Assembly (NCBI GenBank): GCA_947465395.1
Contig: CANIAL010000009.1
Location: 1 to 64,000, forward strand
Direction of reading: 5' to 3'
DNA: 64,000 nucleotides
From: Alphaproteobacteria bacterium
GTDB lineage: Bacteria; Pseudomonadota; Alphaproteobacteria; Micropepsales; Micropepsaceae
The notes under the pieces were generated by a model that worked only from the letters and a program-made list of their open reading frames with translations, was not told the DNA's origin and did no database searches. The position numbers and the translations under genes are program-made. Below, piece by piece: positions 58,939 to 64,000 of this stretch. The number at the start of each line of letters is the position of its first letter. The first letter of the stretch is position 1.

Positions 58939-60036
58939 TCAGGCCGCCAGCACGGTTTTCACGGCTTCCAGCGGCACATCGGTGGTAACAAAGGTCTTTC
59001 CGATGCCCCGGGCCAGGATGAAGGTGAGCTTGCCGTCCTTCACCTTCTTGTCATGGGCCATGTGGGCGATCAGCGAATCGGCGTTGCCGATGGAACCCGG
59101 AATGTCGGCAATGGCGGCGGGCAGGCCGACGCTACGCAGATGCGCTTCCAGCCGCTCCGCATCGCCTTGCGGGCAGATGCCCAGAAGTGCCGACAGGCGG
59201 AAGGCCAGCGCCATGCCGATGGCGACGCCTTCGCCATGGATCAGGCGTTGCGAGAAACCGGTTTGCGCTTCCAGCGCATGGCCGAATGTGTGACCTAAAT
59301 TGAGCAAGGCGCGCTCGCCCGTCTCGCGCTCGTCCCGCGCCACGATGTCGGCCTTCATGCGGCAGGAATGGGCCACGGCGTGAATAAGTTTTTCCTGGTC
59401 GCCCGCGATGGCGGCAGCGCCGTTCTTCTCCAGCCAGCCGAAAAATGCGGCATCGCCCAGCGCGCCATATTTCACCACTTCGGCATAACCGGCCAGCATT
59501 TCGCGCTTGGGCAGGCTGGACAGCAGCGCCGTGTCCGCGATCACAAGTTTCGGCTGATGAAACAGGCCGACCAGGTTTTTGCCCTGCGCCGCGTTGATGG
59601 CGGTCTTGCCGCCCACCGACGAATCCACCTGCGCCAGCAAGGTGGTGGGGATCTGCACGAAATTCACGCCGCGTTTCAGGACGCCCGCCGCGAAACCCGT
59701 GAGGTCGCCAATGACGCCGCCGCCGAACGCAATCACCAGCCCCTGCCGGTCAATGCCCGCATCCAGCAACTGGCCGCAAACGCTTTCCAGGCCTGCGAAA
59801 CTTTTTGATCCTTCGCCGGGCGGCATCACGATGGGCCTGGCCTTCATGCCCGCGCCCGCCAGCCCGTTGGTCAAACGCTCCAGGTACAGCCCGCCCACAT
59901 TGGCATCGGTCACAACCGGAACGGCGGCCTTGCCACCGGCGTTTTTCACCAGCGCGCCCACATCCGCCAGCAGCCCGCTGCCGACATGGATGTCATAGGC
60001 GCGGGTCCCAAGCCCCACTGTAATCTTCTCGCTCAT
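58939..60036 (-). CDS. aroB: 3-dehydroquinate synthase
   Basis: 365 residues. Second step of the shikimate pathway: NAD- and metal-dependent closure of DAHP to dehydroquinate. Seen: FAGLESVCGQLLDAGIDRQGLVIAFGGGVIGDLTGFAAGVLKRGVNFVQIPTTLLAQVDSSVGGKTAIN (NAD site and Glu/Lys), and the metal site residues in HTFGHALEAQTGF and HGEGVAIGM. Coupled to aroK (ATGA). The pair is at the usual place beside xerD and accA. Confidence 0.97.
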   Translation of the reverse strand: MSEKITVGLGTRAYDIHVGSGLLADVGALVKNAGGKAAVPVVTDANVGGLYLERLTNGLAGAGMKARPIVMPPGEGSKSFAGLESVCGQLLDAGIDRQGLVIAFGGGVIGDLTGFAAGVLKRGVNFVQIPTTLLAQVDSSVGGKTAINAAQGKNLVGLFHQPKLVIADTALLSSLPKREMLAGYAEVVKYGALGDAAFFGWLEKNGAAAIAGDQEKLIHAVAHSCRMKADIVARDERETGERALLNLGHTFGHALEAQTGFSQRLIHGEGVAIGMALAFRLSALLGICPQGDAERLEAHLRSVGLPAAIADIPGSIGNADSLIAHMAHDKKVKDGKLTFILARGIGKTFVTTDVPLEAVKTVLAA

Positions 60037-60566
60037 GCGTCCCTGTATAGCCCGCGTTCCGTCAGCATCGCCACGATATTGTCCACCGCCGCGCCATGGG
60101 GTTCGTCCAGGCTGTCCAGGGTGACATCGGCCAGGGCATAGATGGGCTCGCGCGCCGCCAGCAGCTTTTCCATGGTTTCGCGCATGTCGCCGTCTTTGAG
60201 GAGAGGCCGCGTCTCGCGCTTTTTTACCCGCGACAGCAGCAGCGGCAGCGGCGCTTTCAGCCAGAAGGTGATGGCCGCACCCGCCAGCGCCGCCCGCGTT
60301 TCCGGGTCCATGAAGGCGCCGCCGCCCGTGGCCAGCACATGCGGTTCCTCGCCCAGAAGGCGGGCGATCACCCGCCGCTCGCCATCCCGGAAATGCGGCT
60401 CACCATGCCTGGCGAAAATCTCGGCCACGGTCAGGCCCGCCGCCGCCTCGATCTCGTGATCGGCGTCGCGGAAGGGCACGTTCAGGCGCGCCGCCAGCCG
60501 CCGCCCGATGGCGGTCTTGCCGGCGCCCATCATGCCAACCAGGGCTATGGTGCGGTTCAATCCCAT
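60033..60566 (-). CDS. aroK: Shikimate kinase
   Basis: 177 residues; the ATG at 60566 has GGGAACGG upstream and is preferred over two upstream ATGs. GMMGAGKTAIGRRLA is the P loop, DADHEIEAAAGLTV the shikimate Asp, GEPHFRDGERRVIARLL with the Arg of the substrate pocket, and LATGGGAFMDPETRA the GGG motif. The ATP-phosphorylation of shikimate is the pathway step after AroE. Coupled with aroB. Divergent from xerD. Confidence 0.96.
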   Translation of the reverse strand: MGLNRTIALVGMMGAGKTAIGRRLAARLNVPFRDADHEIEAAAGLTVAEIFARHGEPHFRDGERRVIARLLGEEPHVLATGGGAFMDPETRAALAGAAITFWLKAPLPLLLSRVKKRETRPLLKDGDMRETMEKLLAAREPIYALADVTLDSLDEPHGAAVDNIVAMLTERGLYRDA

Positions 60567-60620
60567 GACCGTTCCCATACACAAGCAGGAATAAAAAGTC
60601 TCGCCGTGCTAGATGGGGGC

Positions 60621-61538
60621 ATGAATCCGCGTTCCAAACCGTCAACACCGGCCCTGATCGAAGCCTTCCTGGAAATGATGAGCGCCGAGCGGGGGGCAGG
60701 GGCCAACACCCTGGCCGCCTATCGCCGCGACCTGATGGATTTCGCGCGGTTTGCCAAGATTGACCTGACACTTGCCACCCGCCAGACGGTGCGGGACTGG
60801 CTTGCGAACCTGGGCGGGCTGGAAGCATCGTCCCAGGCGCGCAAGCTGTCGGCGCTGCGCCAATTCTATGGCTTCCTCTATGGCGAGGAAATCTGCAAAG
60901 ACAATCCCACCGATGCGGTGGACGCGCCCAGGCGTGTCCGACCGCTGCCCAAGATCATTTCCACCGATGACATGGACGCCATGCTGCGCGTGGCGGGGGA
61001 GGGCGAGACACCGGAAGCCCGGCGTCTGCTCTGCATCATCGAGATGCTCTATGCCGCGGGCCTGCGCGTGTCGGAACTGGCGGGCCTGCCGCTGGCGGCG
61101 GTGCGCGGCAATCCCGGTTTCATTCTGGTGCGCGGGAAGGGCGGCAAGGAACGTCTTGCCCCGCTGGGCGCATCGGCCCGCGACGCCATCACCGCGTATC
61201 TGGGCGTGCGCGAAGAGTTTCTTCCCAAGCAGCACAAGAAAGCCGCGCAGTATCTTTTCTGCTCGCGGGCTGCGGAAGGCTTTCTCACCCGCCAGCGGCT
61301 GCACCAGCTCCTGAAGGCGCTGGCGCTCAAGGCGGGCCTGGACCCCGCCAAGGTCTCGCCCCATGTGCTGCGCCATGCCTTCGCCACCCATCTTGTGGAA
61401 GGGGGGGCCGATCTTCGCAGCGTTCAGACCCTCTTGGGCCATGCGGATATTGCGACCACCGAAATCTATACCCATGTGGCGAAAGGGCATTTGAAACGCG
61501 TCATGAACAAAGCGCACCCTTTGGCTCGCAAACGTTAA
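60621..61538 (+). CDS. xerD: Tyrosine recombinase XerD
   Basis: 305 residues from the ATG at 60621 (GGGGG upstream). N-terminal SAM-like domain (FLEMMSAERGAGANTLAAYRRDLMDFARF) binds DNA; the catalytic domain has the Arg in LYAAGLRVSELAG, Lys in RGKGGKERLAPLG, HVLRH and LLGHADIATTEIYTHVAKGHLKRV with the Tyr nucleophile. The order fits XerD, which resolves chromosome dimers at dif with XerC and FtsK. Beside aroK-aroB and accA, as is usual for this class. Confidence 0.95.
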   Translation: MNPRSKPSTPALIEAFLEMMSAERGAGANTLAAYRRDLMDFARFAKIDLTLATRQTVRDWLANLGGLEASSQARKLSALRQFYGFLYGEEICKDNPTDAVDAPRRVRPLPKIISTDDMDAMLRVAGEGETPEARRLLCIIEMLYAAGLRVSELAGLPLAAVRGNPGFILVRGKGGKERLAPLGASARDAITAYLGVREEFLPKQHKKAAQYLFCSRAAEGFLTRQRLHQLLKALALKAGLDPAKVSPHVLRHAFATHLVEGGADLRSVQTLLGHADIATTEIYTHVAKGHLKRVMNKAHPLARKR

Positions 61539-61623
61539 CCTCTTTCGAAATTTTCGGTATTATGCACCAAGCGCCCAAAATCCACTTAGGCTAACCTGTC
61601 CTGGCTTCTGGGGAGGGTGTTCG

Positions 61624-61863
61624 GTGGAAAGGTTTCTTGTCGGGCTCTTCGCGCTAGCCGTTGGTGCCCTGTACGGCTTCGTTGCCCGCAAAGGCTGGCA
61701 ATGCGGGGAAAGTCTAATCGGTTATCTGCCAACTAGACGCGGGTACCTTCCCTTGCGGCGCGACTCCAACCCCATTCTCTTCAGAATGGAACAATGGACA
61801 GACACAGCGGTAGCTGTGGTCTTGGTCCTTGGGGGCCTATGGGCGGTCTTAGGTTCGTTCTAG
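61624..61863 (+). CDS. Small membrane protein, atypical composition
   Basis: 79 residues with a GTG start preceded by GGGGAGGG. Two hydrophobic segments (MERFLVGLFALAVGALYGFVA and TDTAVAVVLVLGGLWAVLGSF) flank a polar loop with Cys and several Arg. Codons such as CTA, CGC/AGA mix and TTA-like triplets are less GC-rich than the neighbours. No family recognised. It may be recently acquired. Followed by a repeat copy. Confidence 0.6.
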   Translation: MERFLVGLFALAVGALYGFVARKGWQCGESLIGYLPTRRGYLPLRRDSNPILFRMEQWTDTAVAVVLVLGGLWAVLGSF

Positions 61864-61896
61864 GTGTGCTTGCTGCATAATAGAGAAAATTTTTGA

Positions 61897-62024
61897 ACCC
61901 TCCGGTTTCAGCTTTCACTCGGCTCCCAAGTGGTCGCCTTCGTCCGCTGAAACCACCTCCCCCTTCCAGGTGCTTTTTGGCGCTCCGGCTCGCGCCTACG
62001 CGCTTCGCACTGAAGGGGGAGGCG
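61897..62024 (+). repeat. Intergenic palindromic element, full copy 4
   Basis: AACCCTCCGGTTTCAGC, CTCGGCTCCCAAGTGGTCGCC and GCTGAAACC, then CCTCCCCCTTC...GAAGGGGGAGG with an enlarged tip. Compared with copies at 7.7, 41.3 and 50.4 kb the first half is the best conserved. Located between the small membrane protein and accA. Confidence 0.85.
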
Positions 62025-62079
62025 GGGCTGTGTTTCCTTAATACTTGCGGCCCAAAGCCCAAAAAGGGTAATAGAAACC

Positions 62080-63030
62080 ATGCATTATTTGGATTTCGAA
62101 CGCCCCATCGCCGATCTGGAAGGCCAGATCGTGGAACTGCGCAAGCTGGCGGAAACCGATCCCGGCATGGACATCAGCGCCGATGTGGCGCGCCTGTCCG
62201 GCCGTGCGGGCCAGATGGTGCGCGACACCTATGCCAAGCTGACGCCCTGGCAAAAGGTGCAGGTGGCGCGCCATCCCGGGCGGCCGCATTTTCTTGATTA
62301 CGCCCGCAGCATGTTCGACGAATTCACGCCGCTGGCCGGTGATCGCGGCTTTGGCGAGGACCAGGCCGTGATCGCGGGGCTGGCGCGTTTCCGTGGCCGT
62401 GCCATCGCCTTTATCGGCCATGAAAAAGGCAACGACACCAAGAGCCGCATCAAGCACAATTTCGGCATGGCCATGCCGGAGGGTTACCGCAAGGCGGTGC
62501 GCCTGTTCGAACTGGCGGATCGCTTCGGCCTGCCGGTCCTCAGCTTCGCCGACACGGCGGGCGCGCATCCGGGCATCAGCGCCGAGGAGCGCGGCCAGGC
62601 CGAGGCCATTGCCCGCTCCATCGAAGCGGGCCTGTCCATCAAGTCGCCCTTCATCGCCACCATCATCGGCGAAGGCATGTCGGGCGGGGCCATCGCCATC
62701 GCGGCGGCCAACCGCGTCTACATGCTGGAACATTCCATCTATTCGGTGATCTCGCCCGAAGGGGCGGCCTCGATCCTGTGGCGCAATGCCGAGCGGGCGC
62801 AGGAAGCGGCCACCGCGCTCAAGATCACGGCGCAGGACCTTCTGAATTTGAAAGTGATTGACGCCGTCATCCCAGAACCCGAAGGCGGCGCCCATCGCGC
62901 CCCCGAAACCGCCATCGCGGCGGTGTCGGACCAGATCGCGGCGGGCCTGTCGGAAATGGACGGCATGACCGGCGAACAGTTGCTGCGCGCCCGGCGGGAA
63001 AAATTCCTGGCCATGGGCCGGCATCTTTAA
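62080..63030 (+). CDS. accA: Acetyl-CoA carboxylase carboxyltransferase subunit alpha
   Basis: 316 residues. With AccD it transfers the carboxyl from biotin-AccB to acetyl-CoA for fatty-acid synthesis. Seen: FERPIADLEGQIVELRKLA, RHPGRPHFLDYARSMFDEF, FIGHEKGNDTKSRIKHNFGM, PVLSFADTAGAHPGISAEERGQAEAIARS and GEGMSGGAIAIAAANRVYMLEHSIYSVISPEGAASILW. All fit AccA. Ribosome site AAAAGGG precedes the ATG. The methyltransferase follows 15 bp later. Confidence 0.97.
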   Translation: MHYLDFERPIADLEGQIVELRKLAETDPGMDISADVARLSGRAGQMVRDTYAKLTPWQKVQVARHPGRPHFLDYARSMFDEFTPLAGDRGFGEDQAVIAGLARFRGRAIAFIGHEKGNDTKSRIKHNFGMAMPEGYRKAVRLFELADRFGLPVLSFADTAGAHPGISAEERGQAEAIARSIEAGLSIKSPFIATIIGEGMSGGAIAIAAANRVYMLEHSIYSVISPEGAASILWRNAERAQEAATALKITAQDLLNLKVIDAVIPEPEGGAHRAPETAIAAVSDQIAAGLSEMDGMTGEQLLRARREKFLAMGRHL

Positions 63031-63045
63031 TCGCCCGGAACCATC

Positions 63046-63639
63046 ATGGCGACCCACGCCCAGACGTTTGATTCCATCTACCAGCGCGGGCTTTGGGGCG
63101 GCGGCTCGGGCGCGGGCTCCAGCGAAGCCACCTCGCGCGACTACCGCACTTTTCTAAAGGTCTTTCTCACCGTCAATCGCATCAAGAGCGTGCTGGACCT
63201 TGGCTGCGGCGACTGGGAAATCGCCCGGCACATGGACTGGACCGGCATTGATTACACGGGCGTGGATGTTTCCAAGGTGGTGCTGGAAAAGACCCGAGAA
63301 TTTGAAAAGCCCGGCGTGCGATTTTTATGCGCCAATGCGGTGACGGATGACTTGCCGTCCGCCGACCTGCTGATCGCCAAGGATGTCTTCCAGCATTGGC
63401 CCAATGGCGACATCCTGGCATTCCTGCCCAGGCTGAAGAATTACCGCGCCGCCCTGATCACCAACGGTTTTCACCCCAATGCCCTGGCCCGGCGCAACCA
63501 GGACATCGCGGTGGGCGATTACCGCGCCGTCGAGCTGTCCAAGCCGCCGTTCAACCTGAATGGCTGGTATGTCTATGATTTCGAGGCGGACGAGACGAAG
63601 TGGGTCTTCCTCTGGAGCAACCCTACTTCGCCAGATTAA
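63046..63639 (+). CDS. Class I SAM-dependent methyltransferase
   Basis: 197 residues. SAM-binding: SVLDLGCGDWEIARHMDW (motif I), GVDVSKVVLEK (motif II, acidic D in VDVS) and PSADLLIAKDVFQHWPN. The overall form is like small bacterial methyltransferases acting on unknown carbohydrate or small-molecule acceptors. Its end overlaps the convergent SH3-type gene by 17 bp. It may be in one unit with accA because of the 15-bp gap. Confidence 0.85.
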   Translation: MATHAQTFDSIYQRGLWGGGSGAGSSEATSRDYRTFLKVFLTVNRIKSVLDLGCGDWEIARHMDWTGIDYTGVDVSKVVLEKTREFEKPGVRFLCANAVTDDLPSADLLIAKDVFQHWPNGDILAFLPRLKNYRAALITNGFHPNALARRNQDIAVGDYRAVELSKPPFNLNGWYVYDFEADETKWVFLWSNPTSPD

Positions 63640-64000
63640 AGGACAGCGAAGAGACCCAGCCGGCATTGCCCAGCTCGTCCTTCACTTCCCACCAGACGCC
63701 ATCCTTGTTGCCGGTCGGGTAGAGCATCATGCCGCTGTCCAGCGGACGTACAACCTTGGAGCTGTCCGAGGCGCGCTCATACATGCGGCCCGCGCGCGAC
63801 ATGGTGACAGACTGGCCGCCCGCTTCCGCCGAGGCGTTGCCGGACAATTCGGAAAGCCCGCCCATGTCGCCCACCAGCTTCGCATAGGCGTCGATATAGG
63901 CCAGGATCACGACCTGGCCGATGGCGGTGTTGGTGTAGTTGCTGACACCCGCGCCCCCAAAAGCACCAAGCCCGAAACCGCCGCCGCCCACGCCAAAGCC
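63623..64000 (-). CDS. SH3-domain protein (partial, runs off the window)
   Basis: The frame is open to the end of the window, so the N-terminus is missing. Visible: a Gly-rich stretch (GGGGFGLGAFGGAG), a helix YTNTAIGQVVILAYIDAYAKLV, and a C-terminal bacterial SH3-like part from about SRAGRMYERASDSSKVV to WWEVKDELGNAGWVSSLSF. The middle segment resembles the C-terminal region of CsgG-like/peptidoglycan-associated proteins, so this may be the end of such a protein with an added SH3 domain. That identification is by eye. Confidence 0.6.
   Translation of the reverse strand, partial: GFGVGGGGFGLGAFGGAGVSNYTNTAIGQVVILAYIDAYAKLVGDMGGLSELSGNASAEAGGQSVTMSRAGRMYERASDSSKVVRPLDSGMMLYPTGNKDGVWWEVKDELGNAGWVSSLSFNLAK

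Noticed and set aside
60033-60620. Extended xerD start far upstream (60096)
   Set aside because: Would overlap aroK on the other strand; the ATG at 60621 has a ribosome site and normal family length.
1-64000. CRISPR arrays, prophage or transposase genes
   Set aside because: No regularly spaced direct repeats and no integrase/transposase-like protein apart from XerD, which is housekeeping in its conserved context.

Overview
The window is 64 kb of GC-rich, densely coding chromosome from an alphaproteobacterium. Evidence: core gene orders familiar from that class (AlaC-like aminotransferase-hom-glpX-recJ; carD/fdxA/hslR/Suv3-like helicase; rpmB, cobT-cobS-DnaJ-bolA-corC-aroB-aroK-xerD-accA), an NDUFS4-type complex I accessory subunit, aerobic CobST subunits, a double cold-shock-domain protein, HWE/HisKA_2 kinase chemistry and a GAAC-N7-GAAC LexA-type box. 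The genus cannot be fixed from sequence reading. A Caulobacterales or Rhizomicrobium-like lineage would fit, but that is a guess. No prophage, transposase, CRISPR array or classical defence island is visible.

Layout. 1-7.6 kb (+): end of an OmpA-domain protein, then a tightly coupled amino-acid and central-carbon operon (aminotransferase, hom, glpX, recJ), an outer-membrane-like protein and a PAP2 protein. 7.8-12.1 kb (-): three exported enzymes (Tat-signal aminotransferase, alpha/beta hydrolase, gamma-glutamyltransferase) around tRNA-Glu. 12.1-15.2 kb (+): sirtuin, ClpP-like protease, GH13 glucosidase. 15.1-19.4 kb (-): NifU-like scaffold, MocA-like nucleotidyltransferase, two-component system, XdhC and a mini membrane protein. 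19.5-21.5 kb (+): cold-shock protein, DUF192, tRNA-Pro, NDUFS4-like protein, tRNA-Arg, small DUF2188-like protein. 21.7-31 kb: transporters, including an OPT-POT-metC-hisI operon. 30.7-35.9 kb (-): GNAT, sseA, cysK, photolyase, tag, ygfZ. 36-41.3 kb (+): dihydroorotase-like, LysE, FKBP and a GH17-GT2 glucan synthase-like fusion. 41.4-46 kb: FAD dehydrogenase, Sua5, cytochrome b561, a 5'-truncated SDR remnant and a nuclease-like protein. 46-50.1 kb (-): carD, fdxA, hslR, helicase. 50.5-63 kb: DUF3108, rpmB and the cobalamin/shikimate/xerD/accA block. The end of the window holds a methyltransferase and a partial SH3 protein.

Genes are often translationally coupled: at least a dozen pairs share a 4-base ATGA/GTGA stop-start overlap. 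The most striking non-coding feature is a family of intergenic palindromic elements, about ten full or partial copies. They have a GGTTTCAG/CTGAAACC outer stem and a CCTCCCC/GGGGAGG hairpin whose tip varies between copies but keeps its base pairing. A second short family (CATTCCCGC/GCGGGAATCC) is present twice. Other points of interest: a candidate LexA box upstream of the helicase operon, a perfect 17-bp inverted repeat fused to the 3' end of tRNA-Glu, a PAP2 protein without its second catalytic motif histidine, and an AI-2E-type permease with an extra Rossmann-like C-terminal domain.
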